Assembly: GCA_964515115.1 (NCBI GenBank)
Contig: CAZESB010000001.1
Span: forward strand, 66,944 to 130,943
Reading direction: 5' to 3'
DNA from: UBA1370 sp964515115
GTDB taxonomy: Bacteria > Patescibacteriota > Microgenomatia > UBA1400 > PJMF01
DNA: 64,000 nucleotides
Both the position numbers and the translations under genes were made by a program. Positions 7,918 to 16,443 of the stretch are shown here, one piece after another. Position 1 is the stretch's first letter. Every line of letters starts with the position of its first letter. The notes under the pieces are model-generated. The model had not been told where the DNA came from. It did no database searches and was given only the letters and a program-made list of their open reading frames with translations.

Positions 7918-9021
7918 ATGAACGAGATTACCGTCAATCCCCAAGATATCCAAGATATTAATGCTGTTGACACCGCAGCGCCAGAAACAAACCAACAGCA
8001 AGTGGATCAATCTACCCCCCCCCATCTAGATGAGCCTTCACTGTCTAGATCAGAGATGCTCAGAGAGCAAAGATTAGATTTTGCTGCCGGAAAACAAGAA
8101 AAGCGAGCTGAAAGGCAAACGCAGGCGCAAGAAAGAGGGGCGCAAAGAAGAGCGGCGCTAAAAGAAAAGTTTGACCGAGCCTCCAATATTTTTACTACCC
8201 AAGTCAATGTCTTAAAAGAAAAAGGTCGTGCTGCTTATGATTTTGCTGCCGAAAAAGGCGCAGCAGCTTACACTAAAACAACTGAAGCGGTTGGTGCTGT
8301 CAGTCAAGAGATAAGCGGTAGCGCACCGGCACGAGCTCTAGATCGAGTTTTGCAAGTTGGAGTTGAGGGATTTATGTTTGCTCGTGAACAAGCTGCTAGG
8401 GCAGATGAAGCTATTGCGCAAAAACTGGATACCGGGATGGGTAACTTGGTTGGCAAATTCGAGGCTGGGAAGCTTAACTTTCAAGCTGCTAAACATGAAA
8501 GAAACCAAGCTCGTTTAGAAGCAGAGCAAACTAAAGCCGCCGCACGCCTTAAAGATCTAGAAGTTCAATTTAAGGAACACACCCGAAAGATTATTGACTC
8601 CGCTCGAAAAGAGCCAGAAACCAAGCGTTATTTTAATCTGGCTAAAAATTTGCGCAATATGGCTGGCGAATCGGCTTTGCCTGATTCTAGAGATCAGTTG
8701 CTCGGTATGGCCGATCAATTAGAGAACCTTGGGAATGAGGCAGTGAAAGCAGCAGTAGCGCCGCAGCTGGAAAATTTAAGAAGCGAAACCATAGATATTT
8801 ACAAGCAATTGAAAGAAGATCTAGACTTTTACACTGAACAAGTTCAGGCGCTTGAAAGTAGAGCAGCGGAACTCCGCACTGAAGCCCAAGCACGCTTAGG
8901 CAATGGCCAAGGTTTGCGGACTTTGAGGCAGGGGGTAGTGGGTATGTTCACCGACGCGCGCGGGACTACTCAAGGAGCATTTCGTGGTTTGGTAAATAGA
9001 GCAAAAGCAAGATTTAGTTAA
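7918..9021 (+). CDS. Long helical/coiled-coil protein, function unknown
   Basis: A 367-residue protein rich in Ala, Glu, Lys, Arg and Gln and almost wholly helical; I do not recognise a family. The first 45 residues are acidic and disordered; residues 45-90 are highly charged; residues 95-150 contain AAEKGAAAYTKTTEAVG-like apolar helices; residues 190-330 read as coiled coil. There is no signal peptide. A tract of nine C at 8015-8023 near codon 34 is a possible slippage site. A Shine-Dalgarno (AAAGGA) precedes the ATG, and a TAGAAT box lies about 60 bp upstream. Confidence 0.72.
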   Translation: MNEITVNPQDIQDINAVDTAAPETNQQQVDQSTPPHLDEPSLSRSEMLREQRLDFAAGKQEKRAERQTQAQERGAQRRAALKEKFDRASNIFTTQVNVLKEKGRAAYDFAAEKGAAAYTKTTEAVGAVSQEISGSAPARALDRVLQVGVEGFMFAREQAARADEAIAQKLDTGMGNLVGKFEAGKLNFQAAKHERNQARLEAEQTKAAARLKDLEVQFKEHTRKIIDSARKEPETKRYFNLAKNLRNMAGESALPDSRDQLLGMADQLENLGNEAVKAAVAPQLENLRSETIDIYKQLKEDLDFYTEQVQALESRAAELRTEAQARLGNGQGLRTLRQGVVGMFTDARGTTQGAFRGLVNRAKARFS

Positions 9022-9047
9022 AGCAAAAATTAACCCAAAGGAATTAC

Positions 9048-9356
9048 ATGACCAAACAAGACTTACACCAAATGCTGGCAGAAATCGAACTAACCGATGA
9101 CGTGCGTCAAAACGTTACGGAGGTTATTAACTCCTTTGCCAATGAAGAATTAACTGAGGACGAAGTAGCCGAACTGGTGGAATATCTGGATTTGGCTTCA
9201 GAAAATGAGGTGGTTTTAGCCGGTGCGCTCAAAGAAGCCGCCGATCTGGCCGATCAATACGTGACTGACATGGATCGCAATCAAGAAGATTTGACAACCA
9301 ACACTATTGGCAAAATGCACGACACGTTGGTGCAAGCTACCACTTTGGCTGATTAA
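9048..9356 (+). CDS. Small acidic helical protein, function unknown
   Basis: A 102-residue strongly acidic protein (MTKQDLHQMLAEIELTDDV...) predicted all-helical, with no Cys, no signal sequence and no known motif. It starts 26 bp after the coiled-coil gene with a clear Shine-Dalgarno (AAAGGA), so the two are likely one operon and may work together. It resembles small adaptor or chaperone-like proteins only in composition, which is not evidence of function. Confidence 0.68.
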   Translation: MTKQDLHQMLAEIELTDDVRQNVTEVINSFANEELTEDEVAELVEYLDLASENEVVLAGALKEAADLADQYVTDMDRNQEDLTTNTIGKMHDTLVQATTLAD

Positions 9357-9390
9357 CTCAACTCCTAACCCCAAACTCACCAAGATTTGC

Positions 9391-9396
9391 TAGGAT
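9391..9396 (+). promoter_or_regulatory. Extended -10 box TGC-TAGGAT for cysS
   Basis: TAGGAT preceded by TTTGC lies six nucleotides before the cysS ATG at 9403. No Shine-Dalgarno is present. Confidence 0.5.
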
Positions 9397-9402
9397 ATAA
9401 CT

Positions 9403-10854
9403 ATGAGTTCTATGCGTTTATACAACACCATGAGCCGGCAAGTTGAAGAGTTTGTGCCCTCAAACCCGCCTGAGGTCAAGCTCTACGCCTGTGGTTTTAC
9501 CGTTTACGATTACACTCACCTCGGTCATTTGCGTAAATATACCATGGACGATATTTTGGTGCGCACCCTCGAACATCAGGGTTACGAAGTTAAGTTTGTG
9601 CAAAATGTCACCGATGTTGGCCATCTCACTTCTGACGCTGATACCGGCGAGGATAAACTGGAAAAAGGCGCCAAAAAATATGGTAAATCGGCTTGGGATA
9701 TTGCTCGGGAGTTTGAGGATTACTTTTGGTACAGCATGGATTTGATGGGCAATAAGCGCCCTGACATCAGCAGCCGAGCCACGGAGCACATCGAGGCTCA
9801 ACTTGATTTAGTCAAAACCCTGGAAGAAAAAGGCTACACTTACGAAATTCCCGGCGACGGCATTTATTTTGACACCGCCAAATTGACTGATTATGGCCAG
9901 CTAGCCCGTCTCAATCCGGCCAGCCAGCAGGAAGGTGCCAGAATTGGGGTGGTTGAAGGCAAGCGCCAGCCCACCGATTTTGCTCTTTGGAAATATGAGC
10001 GTCCGGGTGAGAACCGCGCCATGGTGTGGCCCAGTCCGTGGCACGAGCGCAGTTTTCCGGGCTGGCACGTGGAATGTAGCGCTATGGCCATGCAATATTT
10101 AGGCGAGCAGCTTGACATTCACACTGGCGGTATTGATCACATTCCGGTCCATCATCCTAATGAAATTGCTCAGTCGGAGGCGGCTACAGGCAAGAAACCC
10201 TTTGTCCGTTACTGGGCTCATCATAATTTTTTGCTGATAGAAGGCGAAAAAATGAGCAAATCGCTCGGCAACTTTTTTACTGTAGATGACGTCATCAATC
10301 GCGGCTTTGATCCTCGCGCCCTCAGGTTGCTTTTCTTGACTGCACATTACCGCAGCGAAATGAATTTCACTTGGGAAAATTTGGCTGGCATGCAGAAAAG
10401 TTATGAACGCTTGCTGCGCCAGACAAAAGAGCTAGGCGAGCTTTCGGTAGCTTTACCTTTAGCAGGGTTGAACGAGATGAGTGAGGCGGCCCGAGCGCTT
10501 CATGATCAGTTTTTCGCAGCCATGAATGACGATCTGGATACACCGACAGCAGTGGCAGTAATGTGGCAGGCGCTCAAAACGGCAATTCCGGCCCAAGAAA
10601 AGCTGGCGCTCTTGCAAGTTTTTGACAACATTTTGCAACTTGATCTGGCCAATGCTGAGGCTCATTTGACTGAAACCGAAATTACTCCGGCCCAGTTGCC
10701 GGAAGAGGTGCAGCAACTTCTGGCTGAGCGTCAACAAGCCAGGGAAAATGGAGCTTGGGATCAAGCTGACAGCCTCCGCGACCAACTCAAACAGCTGGGT
10801 TACGAAGTTACCGACATTGCTTCAGGACAGAAAATCAGACAAATTACTACTTGA
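9403..10854 (+). CDS. cysS: Cysteinyl-tRNA synthetase
   Basis: A 483-residue class I synthetase of normal length. It has the zinc-ligand N-terminus KLYACGFTVYDYTHLGHLR (containing the HIGH variant HLGH), the WHVECSAM and HTGGIDHIPVHHPNE zinc/active-site segments, and EGEKMSKSLGNFFTVDD (KMSKS). The C-terminal helical DALR-type domain covers about residues 320-460. It charges tRNA-Cys in the cytoplasm. It is flanked by genes of unknown function and has its own leaderless-type promoter, so its position among the Q-rich genes is probably incidental. It terminates in TGA. Confidence 0.96.
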   Translation: MSSMRLYNTMSRQVEEFVPSNPPEVKLYACGFTVYDYTHLGHLRKYTMDDILVRTLEHQGYEVKFVQNVTDVGHLTSDADTGEDKLEKGAKKYGKSAWDIAREFEDYFWYSMDLMGNKRPDISSRATEHIEAQLDLVKTLEEKGYTYEIPGDGIYFDTAKLTDYGQLARLNPASQQEGARIGVVEGKRQPTDFALWKYERPGENRAMVWPSPWHERSFPGWHVECSAMAMQYLGEQLDIHTGGIDHIPVHHPNEIAQSEAATGKKPFVRYWAHHNFLLIEGEKMSKSLGNFFTVDDVINRGFDPRALRLLFLTAHYRSEMNFTWENLAGMQKSYERLLRQTKELGELSVALPLAGLNEMSEAARALHDQFFAAMNDDLDTPTAVAVMWQALKTAIPAQEKLALLQVFDNILQLDLANAEAHLTETEITPAQLPEEVQQLLAERQQARENGAWDQADSLRDQLKQLGYEVTDIASGQKIRQITT

Positions 10855-10886
10855 AATAGCTCTGCCTGAAGCATTACACTGAAAAT

Positions 10887-11255
10887 ATGCCAAACGACCC
10901 TGCCTCTCAGCTTCAGCAGATTCTTGATGATTTTGGTCTTGACCTGCAAAACTATATCCGCGAAGAGGTGGCGCGCCAGCTTGGTGAGCGAAAAGTGGAA
11001 GTCGCAGGCATTGAAACTCCGCCGGAACAGCCAGTCGAGTGGCAGCAACCCGAGCAGCCAGAGCAGCAGTCGCCTCAATCGGAACAGCAGCCGGAAATCG
11101 AGCAGTTCCAGCCTGAACAGTATCAAGCCGATATTAACGACTATCAGCCGACCGAGGGAGCCAATAACATCAATAATACCAGCTCTAGCGACATGTCTGA
11201 TTACGACAGAATGTTCGGCGTCCTGGCGAGGATAAAAAACAGACACGCATCATAA
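10887..11255 (+). CDS. Small Gln/Pro/Glu-rich protein, paralogue of the one at 7606
   Basis: A 122-residue protein. Residues 4-35 (ASQLQQILDDFGLDLQNYI then REEVARQ) match the 77-residue protein at 7606; residues 45-105 are a low-complexity Q/P/E tract (for example PEQPEQQSPQSEQQ) and the tail ends DMSDYDRMFGVLARIKNRH. A TACACT box lies six nucleotides before the ATG. A terminator follows. Function unknown; the fold is probably a short helical head with a disordered tail. Confidence 0.65.
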   Translation: MPNDPASQLQQILDDFGLDLQNYIREEVARQLGERKVEVAGIETPPEQPVEWQQPEQPEQQSPQSEQQPEIEQFQPEQYQADINDYQPTEGANNINNTSSSDMSDYDRMFGVLARIKNRHAS

Positions 11256-11287
11256 ATGCAGCGACAGCAACAATCACCGTATTAAGA

Positions 11288-11308
11288 AACCCAGCTCGGC
11301 TGGGTTTT
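11288..11308 (+). terminator. Rho-independent terminator upstream of purA
   Basis: CCCAGC (11290-11295) pairs with GCTGGG (11299-11304), with three loop bases and a following TTTT. It ends the small-gene transcript and sits 20 bp before the purA start. Confidence 0.75.
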
Positions 11309-11325
11309 GCTATTTGAAAGGGGTT

Positions 11326-12681
11326 ATGAAACAGAAACGCAAACGCAGTATTGTGATTTGTGGCGGTGCTTTTGGTGATGAGGGTAAGGGCAGAGTAGTT
11401 GATTCGTTTGTGAATGAATTCGCCGCTTTGGGCCAAATTGTGGTTTATCGTGACAACGGTGGGGCAAATGCTGGTCACACTGTCGAGTTTGACGGGGTGC
11501 GGGTGGCGCTGCATCAGTTGCCCTCAGGGGTGTTTTTTGAAGCTGGCACGGTGATTTTGGGCAAAGGCATGGTTTTGCATCCGGCTGATTTACTTGAGGA
11601 AATTGCTGAAGTAGAAAAAGCTGTTAGTGGCCAGGTGCCGGCGCGGATCAAAATTGACGAAATGGCGGCCTTGTCTTTGGATACCCACCGCGCTTTTGAA
11701 GCAGTACTGAAAGATTGGCAAACCGGCCAACACGGTTCGACCGGCAGAGGGATTGCACCGGCGTATGTTGATATTTTACTGCGTCATCCTCTGAGGATGC
11801 GGGATCTTTTACATTTTGATGAAGAAAAGATCAGCAAACATTACGATTTGTATGCGGCTTTAGTCAGCGGTTTGGATGCTGAGTTGGCAGCCGCTCCGGT
11901 GCCTACTCTCACCGGGGAGATGACTACGACTGGCACCAAGAAGCAATTCATTACCAAGCTCCGAGAGCAAGCGGCTGCCCTCAAACCCTACATCGAAGAC
12001 GTGTCTGATTTTCTTACCACCGCCTGGAAAGATGAGAAAAATTACAGTTTTGTTTTTGAAAAAGCTCAGGCCATTGGGTTGGATTACCGTTGGGGTGTTT
12101 ATCCGGACGTAACCGCTTCGGATACTACCAGCGCCGGTATCTTCGCCTCCACCGAAGGCATCATCGACCCGGAGCAGATCGAGATTCATGCCGGCGTGCT
12201 CAAAGCCACTTACATGTCGAGTGTTGGTGTCAGGCAATTGCCTACCGTTATGCCAGCAGAGGAGGCGGAAATTATCCGCCGAGACGCGCACGAGTATGGC
12301 GCCACCACCGGCAGGCCGAGGGACGTGGTTTATTTTGATTTACCGATGCAACAGTACTTGGCTAAAGTGGGCAGACTAACCCACCTAGTCCTAACTCATA
12401 TGGATATCGTTTATCCGGACAGGAAAGTGAAAATTTGCCGGCAGTATACCCTGAAAGGCAAACCAGTAACCTACCGACCGGATCAAGAATTTCTTCTCCA
12501 AGTTCAGCCGGTTTATGAAGAGTTTGCACCTTGGGATGTTGCAGAGCTGCGGCAAGCCAAAGACCGCGAATCCCTACCGAAAAACGCCAAAATCTTCATT
12601 GAATTTTTGGAAACTGAATTTCAGCTGCCAGTACTGATGATCACCACTGGGCCGGCAAGGGGAGCCGAGGTTATTTTCTAA
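11326..12681 (+). CDS. purA: Adenylosuccinate synthetase
   Basis: A 451-residue PurA homologue. GAFGDEGKGRVVDSF holds the catalytic Asp and P-loop-like GDEGKG (the usual QW before it is AF). NGGANAGHTVEFDG carries the catalytic His, QHGSTGRGIAPAY the IMP/GTP switch loop, and the C-terminus includes a TGPARG segment. It condenses IMP and aspartate using GTP in AMP synthesis. A Shine-Dalgarno (GAAAGGGG) fits the ATG at 11326 rather than an in-frame TTG at 11314. Sequence divergence is high for PurA, and residues about 185-235 form a variable insertion. It converges with the lipoprotein gene. Confidence 0.88.
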   Translation: MKQKRKRSIVICGGAFGDEGKGRVVDSFVNEFAALGQIVVYRDNGGANAGHTVEFDGVRVALHQLPSGVFFEAGTVILGKGMVLHPADLLEEIAEVEKAVSGQVPARIKIDEMAALSLDTHRAFEAVLKDWQTGQHGSTGRGIAPAYVDILLRHPLRMRDLLHFDEEKISKHYDLYAALVSGLDAELAAAPVPTLTGEMTTTGTKKQFITKLREQAAALKPYIEDVSDFLTTAWKDEKNYSFVFEKAQAIGLDYRWGVYPDVTASDTTSAGIFASTEGIIDPEQIEIHAGVLKATYMSSVGVRQLPTVMPAEEAEIIRRDAHEYGATTGRPRDVVYFDLPMQQYLAKVGRLTHLVLTHMDIVYPDRKVKICRQYTLKGKPVTYRPDQEFLLQVQPVYEEFAPWDVAELRQAKDRESLPKNAKIFIEFLETEFQLPVLMITTGPARGAEVIF

Positions 12682-12707
12682 TTCTAATTGACCTCAATAG
12701 CGCCACC

Positions 12708-13292
12708 CTACGGCGTGGTGAACTCAGGCATATTTTCAAACAGATTAGTAAAAGTGACATTAGTTGGCACTGCAAACTCACTGTCACTAATATTGGCTCG
12801 ATCACAGCTAAATTGTACTGGCGATTCCTCTGATTCATCCGCTTCCTCAGTGAAGGCCGTGGTTGGCTCATCAGCAAGAGGCTCAGCCGGGCGCTCTTGA
12901 GCTTCCTGAGCAAACTCTTTTGCCTGCTCCTCATTAATGGTGTACATCATGCCGGTAGGGTTACCTTCAGTCCAGATGTATTGAGTAGTGCCGAGTATCA
13001 GCACATATGATTTTTGGCCACTCGGGTCGGTGCTGATGATTTTCATATTCTTGTCTTTGACCAAATATTCAGCCAAACTTTGAGCATTTTCGTCAATAGC
13101 AGTACACCTGACCGAGGCTCCAGTTTCCATGGCTCTGGCCAAAGTCAACATCTCCGCATCAAAGGCAGCGCTATCTTGAACACTTTCCGACTCAGGCTCA
13201 ACTTGATCAGGAGAGCGGTTGATACAACCACTCAACACCAATGATCCGGCAATTAACAAAACTCCTAGACGGAGGGAAGCATGGCGAAACAT
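12708..13292 (-). CDS. Secreted lipoprotein, function unknown
   Basis: A 194-residue protein with a signal peptide and lipobox: basic N-terminus, hydrophobic LGVLLIAGSLVLSGC, with the Cys at about residue 23 as the lipidation site. The mature part is acidic, with SVRCTAIDENAQSLAEY and KSYVLILGTTQYIWTEG followed by a disordered E/P/T-rich stretch and a second half containing FSCDRANI. Two Cys in the mature part could form a disulphide. A Shine-Dalgarno (AAGGAGAT) precedes the ATG. It would be matured by Lgt and LspA, both encoded at 33.6-34.9 kb. Confidence 0.8.
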   Translation of the reverse strand: MFRHASLRLGVLLIAGSLVLSGCINRSPDQVEPESESVQDSAAFDAEMLTLARAMETGASVRCTAIDENAQSLAEYLVKDKNMKIISTDPSGQKSYVLILGTTQYIWTEGNPTGMMYTINEEQAKEFAQEAQERPAEPLADEPTTAFTEEADESEESPVQFSCDRANISDSEFAVPTNVTFTNLFENMPEFTTP

Positions 13293-13470
13293 ATCGATCT
13301 CCTTCGGACAGGATACTTAGTAGTAGGCTTTTTGCTTGTCACAGCAATGAGTTTACCTCTACCTTATTAATATAGCACGTGGCGGGAACAAAATACAGCA
13401 AAGTAAAGGTCAAAAAGTAATCAAGGATAAAAAAACCAGCAAAATCACCCTTTCTCCCAGGCTTTGCGAT

Positions 13471-13491
13471 AATTATGCGGCAATTATGCGG
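13471..13491 (+). repeat. Short direct repeat upstream of the helicase gene
   Basis: AATTATGCGG occurs at 13471-13480 and again at 13482-13491, in the 259-bp divergent gap between the lipoprotein and helicase genes. It may be a regulator site or chance. Confidence 0.35.
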
Positions 13492-13551
13492 GAATAGCGC
13501 CCACCAACATGCTAGCTTTTTGCCAGCCAGCCTCTGATACAATCAGGGAGA

Positions 13552-14724
13552 ATGAAGGTAACTTTATCCCAAGATCAGCGAGTAGCTCTCAATAAACTCT
13601 GGCAGTGGCTCAAGTACGACAGCAAAACCGAGGGTTATATTACTCTGGGAGGCTATGCCGGCACCGGTAAAACTACTTCGCTGGCGGTTTTCAGAAAATA
13701 TTTGCGGGCAGTTTTGCCAGACTGGCAGGTAGCTTTCATTAGTTTCACCGGCAAAGCCACCCGGGTGCTGAAATCGGCGCTTAGGCAGCAGCAAGCCATC
13801 TACCAGGACGATTTTGTCGGCACAATTCATTCGCTGATTTATTCGCCGGTGATCAATGAGCGTCAAGAAATTATCAGCTGGGACCGCAAAAACCAACTTG
13901 ATTACCAACTGATTATCATTGATGAAGGCTCAATGGTGGATTACCAAATTTGGCAAGATCTGAAGAGGTATGAGATTCCGATTATTGCTGCCGGTGATCA
14001 CGGTCAATTGCCGCCGATTCAGGGCAGTTTTAATTTAATGGCAGCGCCGCAGCTTAAGCTGGAACAAATTCATCGCCAGGCGAAAGATAATCCGATCATC
14101 AATCTTTCGATGATGGCCAGAGAAAAAGGGGAGATTCCGGTGGCTAATTATGCTCCGGGAGTCAAGAAACTGTCGCGGGAGGATTTTGCCTCGCAAGAAT
14201 TAGTAGAGCAGATGATTAGAATGCACCCGGAACAAAGCTTGATTCTTTGCGGCTACAACAAAACTCGCATCAAGCTCAACGCTTTTGCTCGGGAATTGTT
14301 GGGTTTTGAAATGCCCGAACCGCGCCCTCAAGATAGAGTAATATGTTTGCGCAATAACCATGAAAAAGACGTCTATAACGGTATGCTTGGAACTGTAATT
14401 TCTCTGACTAAAGAAGATAAAAAGTGGTATTTTGCAGAAATTGCTTTGGATGAAGAACCGGAACCCTATCGCGGTTTAATTTTAGCAGAACAATTCAATG
14501 CTGAGCGGGCAAAGAACTTTACTTCAGAGCGCGCCGACACTTTGCAAGGCGAGCTTTTTGATTTCGGTTACGCTTTAACGGTTCATAAAGCTCAAGGCAG
14601 CCAGGCTAAAAAAGTAATAGTTTTTGAGGAGAGATTCAAGCAGATGGACGACGAAATGTGGCGCCGCTGGCTGTATACTGCGGTCACCCGAGCGGAGCAA
14701 GAATTGTATATAATAGGAGATTAA
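13552..14724 (+). CDS. SF1 DNA helicase of the RecD/Dda type
   Basis: A 390-residue AAA-type helicase core. Walker A is GGYAGTGKTT (about residues 32-41), Walker B IIIDEGSM, motif III AAGDHGQLPP, and the UvrD_C_2-type end ALTVHKAQGSQ (motif V) and WLYTAVTRAEQELYI (motif VI). It lacks the N-terminal OB/helix-hairpin domains of RecD2, so it is nearer Dda. It probably unwinds DNA 5'-3' in repair or replication restart. An extended -10 (TGA-TACAAT) lies eight nucleotides before the ATG. Confidence 0.88.
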   Translation: MKVTLSQDQRVALNKLWQWLKYDSKTEGYITLGGYAGTGKTTSLAVFRKYLRAVLPDWQVAFISFTGKATRVLKSALRQQQAIYQDDFVGTIHSLIYSPVINERQEIISWDRKNQLDYQLIIIDEGSMVDYQIWQDLKRYEIPIIAAGDHGQLPPIQGSFNLMAAPQLKLEQIHRQAKDNPIINLSMMAREKGEIPVANYAPGVKKLSREDFASQELVEQMIRMHPEQSLILCGYNKTRIKLNAFARELLGFEMPEPRPQDRVICLRNNHEKDVYNGMLGTVISLTKEDKKWYFAEIALDEEPEPYRGLILAEQFNAERAKNFTSERADTLQGELFDFGYALTVHKAQGSQAKKVIVFEERFKQMDDEMWRRWLYTAVTRAEQELYIIGD

Positions 14725-14737
14725 ATAGGAAACTAAA

Positions 14738-15022
14738 ATGATCTTGCAAGTAATTGTCTTTTTATTTATCGGCTTTTTTGTTGGTTTCCTGGCGCATTTC
14801 AATCTCAGCCAGCAGGCTAAAATTTTTGATCCCTGGGGGTCGATTATTATTGGTATCATTGGCTCGTTGGTTGGTGGTTTTCTGGCACCGGCTTTCAATA
14901 TTTTCGTTTTAAATTACGTTTTGTTAGGCTCTTTTTTGATGGCGATTTTGGGAGCGATGAGCTTTATTTGGCTGGCCTCTTTTATTAAAATGATTATTTT
15001 TGCCCGACCAAACAGTGAATAG
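14738..15022 (+). CDS. Small membrane protein of the GlsB/YeaQ/YmgE type
   Basis: A 94-residue protein with three hydrophobic segments: residues 2-20, 30-56 (GSIIIGIIGSLVGGFLAP) and 62-90. The Gly-rich G-x-I-G-x-L-V-G-G-F pattern resembles the transglycosylase-associated/GlsB family of general-stress membrane proteins, in which Gly-rich helices pack in the membrane. It starts 13 bp after the helicase stop. The family name is a resemblance and no activity is implied. Confidence 0.6.
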   Translation: MILQVIVFLFIGFFVGFLAHFNLSQQAKIFDPWGSIIIGIIGSLVGGFLAPAFNIFVLNYVLLGSFLMAILGAMSFIWLASFIKMIIFARPNSE

Positions 15023-15110
15023 CTTACTTTTTTTTCTAACCCAACTCTTACGTTTTTTTTATCTTAGCCATAATTGCTCTTGATGTAATTGATTCCAGCA
15101 AAAAGGATTT

Positions 15111-15779
15111 ATGACCGATTACCACCAATTTTCCGACCGCCAAGAAGCGGGTCTTAGGTTGGCCCAAGAAATTGAAACCTCACTCGAGCCTGAAGCAGAA
15201 GTGATGGTATTGGGTTTGCCTAGGGGCGGAGTGCCGGTGGCTTATGAAGTGGCCAGACATTTGCAGGTACCGATGGATGTTTTGGTGGTTCGCAAGCTGG
15301 GCTACCCGGGCAACCAGGAATACGCAGTCGGAGCTTTAGCGGAAGGCGGACAGCAAGTCACCAACGATAAGGCCTTGGAGTATGTGTCTCATAGCCAGTG
15401 GGAGCAGGTCTTGGCTAAAGAACAACTGGAACTTGAGCGCCGGATCCATACTTACCGGTCTGGCAAGGCCTTTCCTAATTTGCGAGGCAAAACGGTAGTG
15501 ATAGTTGATGATGGTTTAGCTACCGGCGCCACGATGTTGGCCGCGATCAAGACGGTGAAGCGATATCAGCCGAAAAGAATTATTGTAGCGGCACCGGTTG
15601 GCGCCAAAGAAACTTGTCAGGAAATTCTCAGCACCGTCAATGAAGTCATTTGCCTCCGGATGCCGGAGCCTTTTTATGGTGTGGGTGCTTGGTATCAATC
15701 TTTTCCTCAAACTTCAGACGAAACAGTTAGACATTTACTCGATATGGCCCAACATGGGTTCAATGGCCGCCAGGCTTAA
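15111..15779 (+). CDS. Phosphoribosyltransferase-family protein
   Basis: A 222-residue type I phosphoribosyltransferase. The PRPP-binding 13-residue motif is VVIVDDGLATGAT (about residues 127-139). The N-terminal hood contains VLGLPRGGVPVAYEVA (residues about 32-47), with the pyrophosphate loop LPRGG, and the segment RKLGYPGNQEYAVGAL, typical of the COG1926 subgroup of uncertain substrate. It is unlikely to be a classical purine or pyrimidine enzyme. A Shine-Dalgarno (AAAAAGGA) precedes the ATG. It is followed by an exported protein 18 bp later. Confidence 0.82.
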   Translation: MTDYHQFSDRQEAGLRLAQEIETSLEPEAEVMVLGLPRGGVPVAYEVARHLQVPMDVLVVRKLGYPGNQEYAVGALAEGGQQVTNDKALEYVSHSQWEQVLAKEQLELERRIHTYRSGKAFPNLRGKTVVIVDDGLATGATMLAAIKTVKRYQPKRIIVAAPVGAKETCQEILSTVNEVICLRMPEPFYGVGAWYQSFPQTSDETVRHLLDMAQHGFNGRQA

Positions 15780-15797
15780 AGGAATAAAAGGAATAAA

Positions 15798-16421
15798 ATG
15801 AGAATGAAAAACTTTTTATTGACTAATTTGATTGCCGGCACTTTTGCCGTTGGCACTTTTTATGTGCCTGATTTTTTTGATCGAGTTAACGCCAACGATC
15901 AGGGATCAGCCAACACTTCTTCTTCATCAATCAAAGTCAAAAGCAATACCAGCAGTCAAGGTAATTCCAGTGTTCGGGTGAAGCAGACGGTTCGCAGCAA
16001 TAACAATCAAGTTGAAGTTTATACCTATCGCGAAGAGAATGGTAAGGTGCTGGAAGACAATCGACGCACCATTCGTTCTGAAACTGAGCGTTCCGCAGCT
16101 GAAAATCAGCCTGACTCAGATCAGCTCCGCCGACAAACCAGGGAAAGAGTGCAAAATCAAGCTGAGGCCGCCTTGAAAAATTTTGAGGAAAAACTCAAGC
16201 AGGCTGAAATTGAAATAACTGACAAACTTACTGACGCAGAACAAGAAATTGCCACCGAAAAACAAGAGGCAGAAAAGGAACTTGATCAAATTAGCCAGGA
16301 GGCTGGAGAAGCAGAAACGGAGTTGCGGCTGCGGTGGCAGCAACAGCTGGAAGAGCGGGAAGAAAGTTTTTGGCAGCGGCTGCGCCATTGGCTTCGCCTG
16401 AGGATTGAGAGTTTAAGGTAA
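15798..16421 (+). CDS. Exported Ser/Asn-rich coiled-coil protein
   Basis: A 207-residue protein that starts MRMKNFLLTNLIAGTFAVG, a short basic/hydrophobic signal peptide or anchor. Residues 30-75 are Ser/Asn/Thr-rich; residues 80-205 are a charged Q/E/K/R/L stretch with heptad character, ending RQRLRHWLRLRIES-like basic helix. No catalytic motif. It follows the phosphoribosyltransferase with a Shine-Dalgarno (AAAGGA), and a hydrolase gene with its own promoter comes next. I infer a cell-envelope structural role. Confidence 0.68.
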   Translation: MRMKNFLLTNLIAGTFAVGTFYVPDFFDRVNANDQGSANTSSSSIKVKSNTSSQGNSSVRVKQTVRSNNNQVEVYTYREENGKVLEDNRRTIRSETERSAAENQPDSDQLRRQTRERVQNQAEAALKNFEEKLKQAEIEITDKLTDAEQEIATEKQEAEKELDQISQEAGEAETELRLRWQQQLEEREESFWQRLRHWLRLRIESLR

Positions 16422-16443
16422 ACCTTGTTATAATCAGGCCCGC

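Noticed and set aside
13339..13542. 67-residue minus-strand frame between the lipoprotein and helicase genes
   Set aside because: It lacks a promoter and Shine-Dalgarno, overlaps the divergent control region, and shows no conserved-looking sequence.
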